Positions 1 to 12,050 of a stretch of DNA of 64,000 bases are shown here, piece after piece; position 1 is the first letter of the stretch, and each line of letters begins with the position of its first letter. The notes under the pieces were generated by a model that had not been told where the DNA came from, made no database searches, and was given only the letters and a program-made list of their open reading frames with translations. A program made the translations under genes and the position numbers. The DNA lies in contig CANTUV010000033.1 of assembly GCA_947685225.1 (NCBI GenBank), positions 57,699,001-57,763,000 of the forward strand, written 5' to 3'. The stretch is from Garcia nutans (lineage: Eukaryota > Streptophyta > Magnoliopsida > Malpighiales > Euphorbiaceae).

Positions 1-1044
1 TAATATTACCCAAAAGCCTGTCAAAAGGACAGTTTTTGACAAAAGGACAGTTTATGTGTATGTCAAAAGGACATGTACATAAACAAGCCAAGTGATGATT
101 GATAGGCCAAAAGATTATTTTTTTTCCTATATCATCATAACTTGTAAATTGGGATATGATGATGAAGTTTAGTAACTCAATATAAGTATTTGTTCTTTGT
201 TTTCTCTAATGGTTATATGAATAAATTTATAATAAAATAGAGTGAAAAATATCAAAATACAATTCTACTTTAATTTCTTACTTTCATAAATCAAGAGAAA
301 GGTAACTTTCTCACTATAGTCTTAAGAGATTTTGTTGAAGGGATCTGGCCGCATTTAATTGACAAAAGATAAAATGTGAGGTCCTGGGTCCATCATAAAT
401 AAATCAGTTTTGTTATTTTAGGTGTCCATGTCCACTTGATAAAGCCCAAATTGGTATATTTAACATGCTATTTTAAAAAAAGAAAAAAAATATTATATAT
501 CATTTTTTCAAAAATATCTCTAGAATACTTTTAATATATGTGTATGCTTTTAAAAATGAAATATATATTCAGTATATATATATACACACACCTGAAAAAA
601 AATATTTTTAAAATTGAAAGTAGAAAAACAATATTTAAAAAAAAGTGAATATTTTTGAAAATAATTTTATTTTTTTTGAAATATTTTTGAAAAAATCCCT
701 TTAAAAAGCCCAGCTGCCCAAAACACAGGCCGTCATATTATACTACAACGGGCGAATCCATAGGCCTACCAACCATATTTCACCCATTTTGTCAGCAAGC
801 AAAACGAGCCTATACAACATTCTCTCATTGATTCCATTTTCAGGGATTGATCAACCATATGCATATTTGGCAAGCTAACAACGTGCGTCATGAAATAATT
901 TTGTTTAATTCATTATTATTTTTGAATTTTTTTTATGTGATTACATTCCATTACTATCAATTGTATGCTACCAAGCCTGCACTTTTAAGTCAAAACAAGG
1001 CGAAACCATGGAAACAGCGCAGTGAATACATGATTACAGCTATC
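1..1044. other. AT-rich intergenic flank with a short direct repeat
   Basis: No gene is supported here. The first 75 bases contain three near-copies of a 12-13 base motif (TCAAAAGGACAG or its variant ending ACATG) within about 60 bases. The rest is AT-rich sequence with poly-A and poly-T runs. The last part, near 1000-1044, is probably 3' UTR of the minus-strand palmitoyltransferase gene that ends at 1045. A 76-codon reading frame starting at 847 shows no domain and is probably chance. Confidence 0.6.
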
Positions 1045-4000
1045 TCAGCCAGACTTAGATTTTTTCCTCAAAAATGATGCCCTTGTTGACAATGGAAAGA
1101 TTACCTCACAGAGATTATGAAAGAGCCCTTTATCATACATGTTTTTCTTAACAACCTCAACATCTTCAAGTGGAGATCTCCGGAAAAAGCCTCTACATTT
1201 GCTTTCTGGCTGCTTTGCCTCACTACTCATCCCATTGACGCTTGCTTTAAGTGATGCGGCACTAACCCTTGCTTCGTTTAGCTTCCTTTGCCACGCAAGG
1301 TACTCTTCCCACTTGAAGGTCTGTGATTCTCAACCAAAAGATAAAAGGGCATACGATGTTAGTTTCAGAGATGAAAAAATATGAGCTTTTCCCAGGCCAC
1401 TAATTCTTGATCATATCCTTGCTTAATTTGATTTCCAAGAGAAAAAATAGAACTAATCTAACAATTGCAGGGAAAGTACAACTGACCTCATTTGTTGTTG
1501 TATTTGTACGACACAGGTTGGCATGGTATCCGAAGAATCCCGCCAATAAGAGAGAAACTATGGCAAGAAACACCATAAGAAGTATTTGCGTGTTATAAGA
1601 GCCCAACAGCCACTGTAGGCACCAAATAAAAATTAATGAGAAGGGCAAACAGAAAAATGCAACCGAAGTGTCAAAGGGTAATGATGAGGAATTCACTGCA
1701 CTGACTTGTACAATATGAGGAGCTAAACTACGAAATGAATTTTCAATGCCATAGTAAACTGCAAATAAAGAAAACATCAGCCCTTACACTCATAAAGAAA
1801 ACAATCATTAACCAGAAGAATGATAAGTTGATTTTACCAGTTAGAATATATACAACCCTTAATTCTTTCAGTCGTCCAGCAAGAACCAATCCTAGGGCAA
1901 TTGTTCCATATATACAAAGAAGAAAATGCCTGCAAAACCATTCCAAATCAATTAAAAATAAACATAAAAATAATGATAAAACAAAAGCAAAAAAAATGCA
2001 CATTATAGCAGTGACTAGTGAATGTCAAACAATTTTGTGAAGGAATAGGCATGACAAAGGGAAAATAGCACAGAAACTGCTCAAGCACTGATCAAATTTA
2101 ATTCCTCAACATAAATAGCAGAACATTCATTTGTTCCGTCTATTAGATATCAGCTGTAAAAGGAAGTCTGATATTTTATTAAAAAAAAGTAACCAAAATA
2201 CATATTCGGAGGAAATAATTCCACTTCAAATTTGGAGCCAACAAATCATAGAGAACTTACCATAAAAGAAAAGCTATGAAATATCGGGTATTCTTCTCCC
2301 CAATACAATTATTCTGCAAAAAAAAAACCTCTTGATCGGAAACCAAAAATTGACATGTTCTAAACTAAAAAATGCACTACAGGAAACTTTTGAGTGGCAC
2401 TGGAAAACCAGAGATGAGTTAACACTGCACAGGGTAACTAATTGCAAAAATGTTGTAAAAGTATAAACAAAAAATGCAAAATAGAATACGAACCATCCAT
2501 CCACAATGATGATCAAAACGTGCCACACAGCGATCACATATGCTACAGTGCTTGGACCTAGCAGGTCTGGAGCAGGGGCAGAAGCTCATCTTAAAAGATT
2601 TAAATTGAAAAATTTACAAGGGATATTTGACAAAAAAAATCAAACAACTCACTTGAGAAATTTACAAGTGGAACATTCTTTTTCTGTAAAAATAATATTG
2701 TCATATGGATAGGCAGAGAGATATGCTGAAACATTCTCAGTTGTAACAGATCCTGGATCAGAAAAGCTAGTCAATAGAAAGAGTACAACACCAACGAGAA
2801 CTGCCAACAAGCTTGTGTATCTGCAAGCACAAAGAATATTCAACCAATTAGAAAATGCATTCGGAGTTGAGGAATTGTCGTGCAGCAGATGTTTAATATC
2901 CATACTCTTACCTGTGAATTCCACTTAAATAATACCCAGGAATATAGCTAAAGGATGAACTTATAATGAGGTAATAAGTTTCTCCAATGATTGCCAAATA
3001 TATAATCTGAAATCAAATAGAAAAGTTTTGAGTGTAAGATGGGTACTCTGCCATAAAAGAAAGGCCAGTGATGAAGCTCAGTGTCCTCAAAAGCTAATGG
3101 ATGAGAAAGATGCAAAATCATCTTCCCATTTGACAACTATGAGTATGTGAACCACAAAATTCCTTTTATACACTTCTGACAATCAAGGTGCTAAGTATAA
3201 CTTTGATAAACAGAAGGTAAAAATCTGAAATGTTCTAGCTTGTTCAATTGAAACTTTTAAGCACAGCTCCATGACCTTTACTTTATTTTGTTTTTATTTC
3301 TTCATTATTTCTACTTAATTTCCTCTTTCTTCTTACAAGTTCAAATCTTATATCCTTAAACATCAAGCACATAGTTTTAATGGTTTCTCATATAACTTGA
3401 TCAGCATTGCAAAGCAGAAAATTGATACATAAGCTATTATCTATTTATTTGGATATACTTGACTAGTTTATGCATTGTATTGATTTAAATTGAATTTGAA
3501 CCTTCATACAAGATATTTGGAGAAGATTACACTCATAGTGTTTTTTAAATGGACATATCAAATAAAACATACGTTTCTTCAATTTAAATATATATCCCCA
3601 AAATCAGGATTCTGTTCACCCAACCCGTTTTAGGAATATAAAGAAAGCCCAATTAACGGCAAACATCACTAGAAAGCTAAAGTTGAATCATCCTCAAGAA
3701 TCATGTGTTTGAATTAAACTGAGAATAAACAACTATTCGTTTTAATGCGCACAAAATAGAATGAACATCTCCATTCTCAGAAAACAGCTAAAAATCTGAG
3801 TAAAAAAAACTTCTAATTCAATAACATCAATTAACAAAAAACACTTGGCAATTAAATACATATTTTAAAATATTGAAATAAAAAATTCATATCAAACCCT
3901 AGAAACTTCTGCTTTATAATCACAGCATCCATAAACAAGGAAAAGAAAGAGAGAAAGAAAGAAACTTTTTTAATGTAAACCAATACCTGTAAGGCAGGGT

Positions 4001-4309
4001 TCGGTCGATTGCAGCAAAAATGCTCAAAAGAAAGAACAAAGTTCGTGCCTTTACTTCCAAAAACGGACCCTACAAAGCGCCTAAGCAACAACTCCAAAAT
4101 CAAATTCCCAAAATATCAACAGATTGAAAAAAGAAAACGTCAGTTAAAGAGAGAGCGTACAGAAAGTAATCGTAGGCGCCGAAGGTGAGGAAGTTGTGGA
4201 TGCGCTCAATTGGAGTGCCTTGGAAGATAGGCCATTGGCCACAGAGAAAAGAGACCACCACTAACAGCGTGGCAGCTCCATGGCATACAAGAGCCCATTG
4301 AACCTCCAT
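1045..4309 (-). CDS. PAT17: DHHC-type protein S-acyltransferase (PAT17-like), ten exons
   Basis: This is a palmitoyltransferase that attaches fatty acids to cysteines of membrane proteins, and it is itself an integral membrane enzyme. Coding exons on the minus strand are 4309-4161, 4080-3987, 3006-2912, 2820-2653, 2566-2494, 2313-2261, 1929-1838, 1758-1706, 1612-1487 and 1320-1045. All junctions are GT-AG and keep frame, giving 392 residues. The Cys-rich domain runs from ECSTCK at the end of exon 4 through the HC-x2-C segment to DHHC at residues 187-190, with Cys190 as the predicted acyl acceptor. A TTNE motif, the family's TTxE, lies at about residues 298-301. Hydrophobic segments lie near the N-terminus, in exons 3-4, and in exons 7 and 9. 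Length and sequence fit Arabidopsis PAT17 (At3g04970, from memory). The second intron is long (980 bases). I see no defect. Confidence 0.93.
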
Positions 4310-4987
4310 AATTATTATTTATAAAATTATAATGCTTTTGTAAAAGAAGGCAGACAACAAGGTTTTGAGTGGGAGAGTTTTGGGAGTTTGGCTCGCGTTT
4401 TGCTTTTCTTAGATTTGGCAGTTTTGGAAGTTTAGTTTGGGTACGGATTTTGACTTTGACTTTTGGGGAATTTTTATTTTATTTTATTTTTCTCATTTTA
4501 TTTGTGGTATAGTTTTTGGAGATCAAATCAAATCAGAAGAAAAAGTTAATTCCTTCCATTACATTCTTTATATTAGTGAAACAAAATTTCTTTCTTTTGT
4601 TTTCCATTGTTTGTAAATCTTTATTTCCAGTACTTTAATTTATATTACTCTTTTAAAGAATTTTTATTATAATAAGAAGGGAATACCTATAACTGGGAGC
4701 CAAATATAAACAGAGCAAAAATAATTTTGGCCACCAAGCCAAGATTTGATGGTTTGTTGTGTAATTAATTTCTTCTCTAATTCTATCTCATATTATAATT
4801 TTGCTTGGAGAATATATATTTACTTTTATATTTGTCTATTAAATTTTTTTAGGCAAATGTAATTTTTATAAGAAGTAACAAATAGACAGTGTAATTCATA
4901 AGGGAGAACAAATTTAATCAAACAGAAAAATTTACAAAAGGATTGTATATATGGGATCTAAAAAGAAATAGCTAGCCAAGTTTCCAA
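4310..4987. other. Intergenic region between PAT17-like gene and M41-like pseudogene
   Basis: This AT-rich stretch holds the likely 5' UTR and promoter of the minus-strand palmitoyltransferase, next to 4310, and the 3' flank of the minus-strand M41-like pseudogene, next to 4987. I see no other gene or repeat. Confidence 0.5.
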
Positions 4988-6701
4988 TTAGATATCTGCA
5001 TCATCTATATTATCTTCTATAATAGCAATGCAAGATCCTACAGATTTCCCCAATGGACATTGCCGCTGCAAGCTTAGCTCGAGCTCCTTCATTGCGACGT
5101 AAAATTAGAACAGTGTTTAGCACAGACCATCTGACTTGAGAATCTGCTCTCCTGTGTGAATCCCAAGCCCTTTAGCAGCAAATCCAACTGTGTAATAATG
5201 GAAAGGAAAAAAATTTAATCAGTGATATCTAAGTTTAGAAAAATATATATTAAGTAAATAAAACATTTAAGCAGAGAAAATTATCTGGAGCCTTATTTAT
5301 ATCATCAAGGCCACCTTCTGCATGTCCATATAAAAGATACTCAGTTACTACTACTGCTAGTGCTATGCGTAGTCCCAATATGAGAATTTATCTTTCTATC
5401 AAGGGGCTTCATTATTTCTACTTTCTACAACTTTTTTCAAGTGCATCAGAAAGGTTTAAAAAGGGTTTTATGAGGATTTAAACTACTGCTCTTCTGCTAC
5501 TAGATAAAACCATAACTTTGGTCCAATACCTTTCTACGAGTTTAGTTTGATAAGTTTACTAACAAGCAGCAAATTTAAAGTTGAGAAGTTTGAAAACATA
5601 CCGTAGCTGATACTTTTCCCTCATTAACCTGTATCAAATGGAATGTGCTAAGATCAAGATCGGATCAACAGTAACAGAGCTTCAATAAATTAAGATAGAA
5701 AAAGCAATCTACTTCTTCAAGAAACTCGAAGTCTACAAAAGCTGTCCCTGCTTGAACATTGAGAGTTCCTTCTTTCTGTAAAGCTTCCACGCTTGATAAT
5801 GTATAACCCTTCGGAAGAATACCCATCAAGTAGGCAATCAAGAAATGGCCAGCTTCATGCTGCACTAGGAATTAAGGGATTAAATTCTCATAGTTACCAA
5901 AGATAGATATGATTGACAGAGAAATAAAATTGAACCTACTTGAACATGTGGCAGAACTTGAAACAAGAAATAGTTGACAGAGAAATAAAATTGAACATAC
6001 TTGAACATGTTGCAGAACTTGAAACAATAAATAGTAGAAATTTCATTTTTCATCAAACACATGATGTGAATCAGTGCATGGTACTTGCTTGAATAACCCT
6101 GTTGTGATACTTCTGACTAAATGTATGACCAATTGTATCAAGAACCAAGCTTCCAACTCCTCCATTAAAAGAGACCTAGGCAGAATCCATTACAACAGAC
6201 ACTAATGGTAAACGAGTAATCTAAGCAGTAGAGCAATGGAAGAAAGAAACTTAGAGAGTCTAGTGTCCATAAAAATAACAATCCCAGAGAAAGATAAAAG
6301 ATCTGCTGTGGACTAAACCCAAAAACATTCCAAGCAGCAATTCCACCAAGAAGAGCAGTAAGCTGCAGATTCCTTTCTATAGAACCAAGTGTTGTATCAA
6401 CAGGGGATAAAAGAGAAGTTGTTTCTATTCCATTCAATTTCAGTTCATCCAATGTGTAAAGCCTTTGTGGTACCTGCCTTGCAGAGGCGAAACAGCGAAG
6501 ACCACTGGGCTTCCCCTGCAAACACTTAACAAGAGAGAGTGCTGCTCTTTCATCTCCTTTGGCTAGTTCTTTATCCACTTGCTCCAATGCTTGCTTTCCT
6601 GATACATCAATTGAAGAAGACGAACTGAATATTGTAAAAGAGCTGCAGAATCTTGTTTGTGGAAGAGAAACATAGCCCGTGTAATTGATCACTGTGCCCA
6701 T
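4988..6701 (-). pseudogene. M41/FtsH-like chloroplast protein, disrupted copy
   Basis: This is a member of the plant family of inactive FtsH-like (peptidase M41-related) plastid proteins, which includes At5g27290 and At1g56180. Exon 1 (6701-6255) encodes a Ser-rich, transit-peptide-like start, a segment reading VDKELAKGDERAALSLVK, and a hydrophobic segment. Exon 2 is 6175-6089, exon 3 is 5859-5713 and begins HEAGH, exon 4 is 5628-5602, a decayed exon lies at about 5380-5292, and the last exon is 5187-4988. Four lesions are visible. The donor after exon 1 reads CTAAGT where GTAAGT is expected (6254). The exon at 5380-5292 has lost its usual acceptor and an FSC-containing start, and its donor reads GC. 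The last exon needs two frame corrections: about two missing bases near 5145 and one extra base near 5050. Exon 2 ends in a GC donor (GCAAGT), which is a tolerated type. Assembly error could explain single indels but hardly all of these. Confidence 0.75.
5913..6034. repeat. 61-bp tandem duplication inside pseudogene intron
   Basis: Two adjacent copies of a unit of about 61 bases begin TTGACAGAGAAATAAAATTG at 5913 and 5974. They differ at a few positions. The repeat lies in the intron between exons 2 and 3 of the minus-strand M41-like pseudogene. Confidence 0.85.
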
Positions 6702-6938
6702 TCAAAAAGGAAATTCAAAAGGAAAAAAAAAACTCAAATTTGGATTTCTGATTCTTAAAAATGCCATTTGTTGGCACTTAAATCCTCGACCACACAAACT
6801 GGCTAGACTACAACAGTCAAAACGGCAACGTTTTAACTTTCCTCTGCTTCTTCATCATCTGGTATATAGTGGGCCTGGAAGTTGGCTGCTGCATTTTCTT
6901 TTTTTCCCGGGAAACGAAGCAGAGTAACTAGGAAAAGG
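6702..6938. promoter_or_regulatory. Shared divergent promoter region of the M41-like gene pair
   Basis: Only 237 bases separate the two outward-pointing start codons at 6701 (minus) and 6939 (plus). Both promoters or 5' UTRs must therefore lie in, or overlap, this interval. The assignment rests on arrangement alone; no specific element was recognised. Confidence 0.4.
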
Positions 6939-9812
6939 ATGAGCTTTGCGGCGGAGCTCCGACTAGGAGCTCCGGGCAACTCGATTCTAGCCCCGAAGAA
7001 ATTGAACGAAGCCGATTATACAATACGACGTCGTAGGGCTCTAAGAAAGAGTGGACAGAGAGCTCTCGAAAGGGAATTTCAAGACCGCGCTATCTCTGGT
7101 CAAGCAATTACAAGGCAAGTCCTTTGGCCTTCGTGGCTTTGGCGCTGCCAAACAGGTCTCTCTCACAACTCATATCACACACAGAGATACTCAACTGTAA
7201 ATTAGTTATGATTTTGGCTGGAATTTTCACTTTCACTCGCTGCAGTTGTCAAATAATATCGCAATTTCATACTTTGTGATTGGGGATTTGGGGTATTTGA
7301 TTGTGTTGTAGGTACCTAAAAATAGATCGACATTGCATCAATTCGAATTCAATGGGATTGATTTATCGCCCCTTCGACCATTAGTTGATTCAGTCATGGA
7401 TTCAATATAAAAATCTATCCAGTTTCCTTTAGCAGATGGTGAAGCAAGAGTGTCTAGCTGTGAAGAAGATCATTTCCTGTGTCTACAAGTACGAGAAAAA
7501 AAAATAATGAGAGTCTGATTATTGTGACTCAGCTGCTCAGAAGTGGAATTTTAATAACCCAATGCCCTCTTCTCAAGTATGAATTTACCATTACAGCAGC
7601 ATAGAAAGTATGCTGGCAACTTACTATTTTTGTTTTGTGATATTCTAACTTTAAAAGTTGCAATTTTTGCAGCATGAAGCTGGTCATTTTCTAGTTGGCT
7701 ACTTGCTTGGAGCTCTTCCAAAGCGCTATAGAGTACCATCCTTACAAGAACTGAGAGATTGCAATTTTGCAGGAGGGAAAGTAGAGTTTTTGGGATTTGA
7801 GTTTCTCAGAGAAGTATGACCATTCTTGTCATTCAATCTGCTTTATAAGATTTAAAGATAAGTGTTGAGAGGGCAATGACTTGGATCTGTATAATATTTT
7901 TAGTCTCTTATTCGTGATAATAGTAGTTAGATAAGATTGTAACTGAAGACTGGAATGATTTAAAATGACTTTATAGAGCCATTTCTTTCTAGTTTGGTTT
8001 GCTTTATTACCTGTCAGTTCCCTATATTTATTTCATGACTCTTTCTGCATGCAGGTCGGTGCTGCACAGATGCCAAGGAAAGACATTGTCAGAGGAGAAT
8101 CATGCAATGGGGTGAGACATTCTTTCCTTCTCTAATCAATCAAAAAAATGCACAGATTTGCATGCAAGTTATACTTCTTGATTATATGAAAGTAAATATA
8201 TTAAAATATGATCTTTCTAGTATGTTCTGAGTTCCTTGAAAGCTTTGCCACTTTTCCATTGTTATTCAGAGGTTTTCAGGTGTTATGGAGTTGAAGAAGA
8301 CCATATGTGAAATGAATTTGCTTTTTGTCCTAATAGTAATTGTATTATAATTTCTAAGCTCACTGTTTATCATTTTCAGTTTTCATTCGCCTTGCCTTGT
8401 AATTGTGCATGATAAATAATATAACTGAAATTCATATTTTCAAAACCTGTCCATGAGTGTAACTTTCCATCTAAACCTGCAACTATTTTTGTGTTTTTGA
8501 TACTTTTTGTGAGTGCAACTGCTTTTTTTTTTTTAATTTCAGAGATTTGTTCTAAAGATGACATGACCTTCTTGCAGAACTCTTTTAATTCATGCATTCT
8601 TGTATCATGCAGGGCAATAGAGGCAAAATTTCATCCAAGGTGAAGTCTCTTATTATTGTTCTAATTGGCTGCAGGTAATATGTCATATGTTGGCATGATT
8701 TTTTTGAATGTAAAACTGAAGGGAAAATGTGATATGAAAGCTACTAGGTATGTGCTTAAAATGGGAATGATATTTATATACTGAAACGAGAAAAAATTGA
8801 ATGAATTCACATTAAAGTAGATTTTTTGGACCTATGCAAAATAGACATATTGACCTGTATAGTTACTGATTTGATTAAAGTTGAGCCACAGAATCAGAAG
8901 TCAATAAAAAATTGGTACGTTAATAACATTTGATTTGATTAATAATTTTTTCCGTTGGCATATGACCATTATTATAGCGGAGTGCAAAAGCAAAAGAAAA
9001 TTTTAGCATGCTAGTATCAACTAGCTTGGTTGAATTTTGATGAATTGCTTGGTGGCGAATATGTACCTTGTTGAATATAAATTGTTAGCTGAAGTGACTT
9101 GAGATGTATCTATCACATTACTTTTCTTAGTTTGGAGTGGACTCGGGGGCCTTCATTTAGGTTACTGTGGAAATCTTACTATTTAGAACAGTTATCAGAA
9201 ATAATTATCAGTGTTAGTTGAACGAAAGCAAAAAAGAAACCGAAACGAAGGATTCAATCTTTTCGCCTAGCATCATAAATGATTATCCAAAAGTCATTTT
9301 GTAGAAGAAAAGGGAGCTGGAAATGACACTGAATTCAACCTATTATAGGAGTCTTTGCACTCTTGCTTTTGTTCTTGTTAACATGCAAGTTATAACTGAG
9401 TATTATTACCCATAAAACTACAAATGAAATAAGCATTGATTGGATGTTTGCGTATGATGCTGCTGATTTAATTCTCTCCTCTTGCAGACTCTAAATAATT
9501 TTTCTTGCATAACATTAGGAGGCTTAGTGGTGGAGCACCTTGTATTTGGGTATTCCGAAGGACATTACTCTGATGTTCACAAGGTTAGGTTGGATTGTTA
9601 TGAATATTATTATTGATGTACTAGAAAATGAATCATTTGTTGGTGACTAAAATTCGTTTCATCCACAGTTGAACGCAACCCTTAAATGGTTGGGCTTATC
9701 AGGTAGCGAACCTAATTTTCAAATAAGATGGGCTGCACCAAACACCGTCTTTGTATTGCATAAGCATCATAAAGCCAGATTGAACTTGATAGAAGCCATG
9801 ACCACTAGCTGA
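6939..9812 (+). pseudogene. Second M41/FtsH-like gene with frameshift and stop
   Basis: This paralogue of the neighbouring minus-strand gene belongs to a different subtype that lacks the large hydrophobic segment. Exons are 6939-7155, 7312-7488, 7673-7813, 8055-8111, 8613-8639, 9488-9583 and 9669-9812, all GT-AG and phase-consistent. Exon 1 matches the paralogue across VDRELSKGNFKTALSLVKQL only after a one-base frame change near 7042-7051. Exon 2 contains an in-frame TAA at 7408, where the relative has Glu. From exon 3 on the frame is open, starting HEAGHFLVGYLLGALPKRYR. The C-terminus stops early, after EAMTTS, where relatives continue for about 20 residues. The family's HEAGH motif is kept. 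The gene is probably non-functional, but a product starting from an internal codon, or sequence error at two sites, cannot be ruled out. Confidence 0.72.
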
Positions 9813-9849
9813 ACTAGAAAAATATAGAGAGGGCAAAATTTGTAAGTAA

Positions 9850-12050
9850 AAAATTACGGACAAATTTAAAATAAAAATTAAATATTTAATATAATAATAG
9901 TTCAGTTTTTAATTTGTACTACTAGATTGACTACACCTATGAGATGGTAATTATATTCTATGAATTTTTATTTTTTAAAAACGTTGCATAATAACTTTAA
10001 TTTCAATTTTTACAAAACATTTTTTTTACATAACACACCAAGCAGTCAGTCAAAAAATCAATTTTCATCTTGTTGCGTAAATCCGTTTTGATAATGTTTA
10101 TTGTTGAAAAAGCTCTATCAATAGTAGCAGTTGCAACAGGTAAGACTAACGTCAACTTAATAAGCAAATATATCAAATAAAATACAGTTTCATATCTTGT
10201 CTCAATCATTTTCTGATCAAGAGCTCTAAAATCATACAAATTAGAAAAAATTTCATTTCATTTTACATCAGCAATGAATGTCTTAAGTTGATCCCAAAGT
10301 ATTCAATGTTGGAGAAATCATGTGAATATAATTCAGTAAGATAAAGTAATCTATGATAGATTGAAATTGGAGAATGAGTCTCTAGGAGAAAGACAATCAA
10401 TGCACAAAAGTAAATTCATGCTTGATTCACAAAAATGACTCTTTATTTATTGTGCAATAAAATCAATAACATAGTAATGAATAAAAGAAAAAAAGATTAT
10501 AGCATAATAAATAGTTGAGTATTAAAAAAATAATTCATGAAAGAAAAAAAGTATCTAACAAAATATTTCATCTCAAAAGTGATGATAATAAGAAATAGGA
10601 AGATTAACACGCTTATTAGGCACGGTCACTTCATGATCTATACAAAAATCATTAACAACTTTCAATAATTCATCTCATCCATTCTCTCTAAAGTTCTACA
10701 ACTGTCTTTTAGTTACTGTAATTAAATGTATAACATTGTCAATATTTTAATCATTTATTTGTAAAACTTGAGATAGATCATTTCTTATACCTAAAACTTC
10801 ATTCATTAGGAAATAAAAATAAACTCATAACTTTTTATTTTATCATCTAAACTCATAATTATCCCTCGATTTTTTCTTTCAATACCATCATCTGCTAAGT
10901 TTTCAAAAACTTCTTTCACTGCAGACCACATAGAGAGAAGACGAATAATTATTTTATAATGTGAATCCCAACACGTGGCACTAGGTCAAGCTAAAGTTGT
11001 TTTTTGATTCAAGCCTCTTTCAGCTTGAGTATCACCACTTTTTAAATGTTGAACTACTTCATCATGTTATTTTTTACGGAAAGCATCTCTCCTTTTTCAT
11101 GAATCTCCAACCATGTTCATAATCATTGAAGTATAATAAAAAAAATTACTTACATATTTATTACTATTTGCTGCTGCAACAAGCACCAATTAAAGTTGAT
11201 AAGTGAAACAATGAATATATCTTATTTGGAGATTTTTATTTAAAATGAGGGTCTTTAACTCATTTAATTCACCCCACATATTATAAGACTCATCATAACC
11301 TTAACATCTAACTCTACTAAGTGATAACTCATATTTCGCAAAAAAATCATCAAGTGCACTTTTCAAAGATAGAGCGGATGTATCACTCATATGTGCAACT
11401 TTAATAAATAGTTTAACCTTTTGTCCCAACTTATTAACATATCTCAATACCATAGCCATATGCTTCTTCACTGAACTATCTCGAACCTCATCAATTAATA
11501 AAAAGTAAAAATCTTCTTCAATAATAGCTCATGTCTTTTCCAAAGCATAAACACTCACTATTTGCTTTTAAATATATGAAAAAATGAATTCATTATTTTC
11601 AAGAGCATTTAAATTAACTACTTTTCCCACATCAACATTGCGTTTACTGTACCAATCAAGAAGTCCAAGAAAATTACCCATATTCAATGATATTTTCGAC
11701 TCATTATGCCCTCGAAAAATCAATCCGTGCAATAGAATAAAACAAATAACATCAACAATAACAATCAAATAAGTCAGGTAAAAAGCCTTATGCTCTTGGC
11801 TGAGAATAGATAACATATGACACTCTCTGAAATTTAAATCTAAAATATTACTCCTACATTATTATATGAACATTATCCCCATGCTTAGCTCCTCTATTTA
11901 ATGCTAAAAAAAATAATACCAAAAATAAAATATTGCATCATTTGACATGCTATATTTTGACCACTCATATTTAGAGAACCAAATATCTCTAAAACTCTTT
12001 TTAATATTTTAAAATCCTCTGTGAAAAATTATGTCCGTAAAGTTAATAAG
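9850..12050 (-). mobile_element. Decayed hAT transposon (DUF4371 / hATC transposase)
   Basis: The minus strand from about 11860 to 10003 encodes broken pieces of a hAT-family transposase. A DUF4371-like part (around 11816-11568) includes FRGHNES and GNFLGLLDWY. Middle parts (about 11400-10800) are readable in shifting frames. The hATC dimerisation region (10239-10003) includes LPVATATIDRAFSTINIIKT. Frameshifts and stops are frequent, so no active protein is made. Near the ends, a subterminal inverted motif TTACGGACA occurs at about 9867 and, inverted, at about 12030, each followed outward by a GGGC-type end. Exact ends and an 8-bp target duplication could not be fixed. The element lies directly after the stop codon of the plus-strand M41-like pseudogene. 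Confidence 0.8.

Noticed and set aside
1..10. TAATATTACC matches the geminivirus origin nonanucleotide
   Set aside because: There is no stem around it, no Rep gene and no iterons, and such AT-rich 9-mers occur by chance.
847..1077. 76-codon plus-strand open frame
   Set aside because: There is no domain, it has biased AT-rich codons, and it overlaps the 3' flank of the palmitoyltransferase gene.
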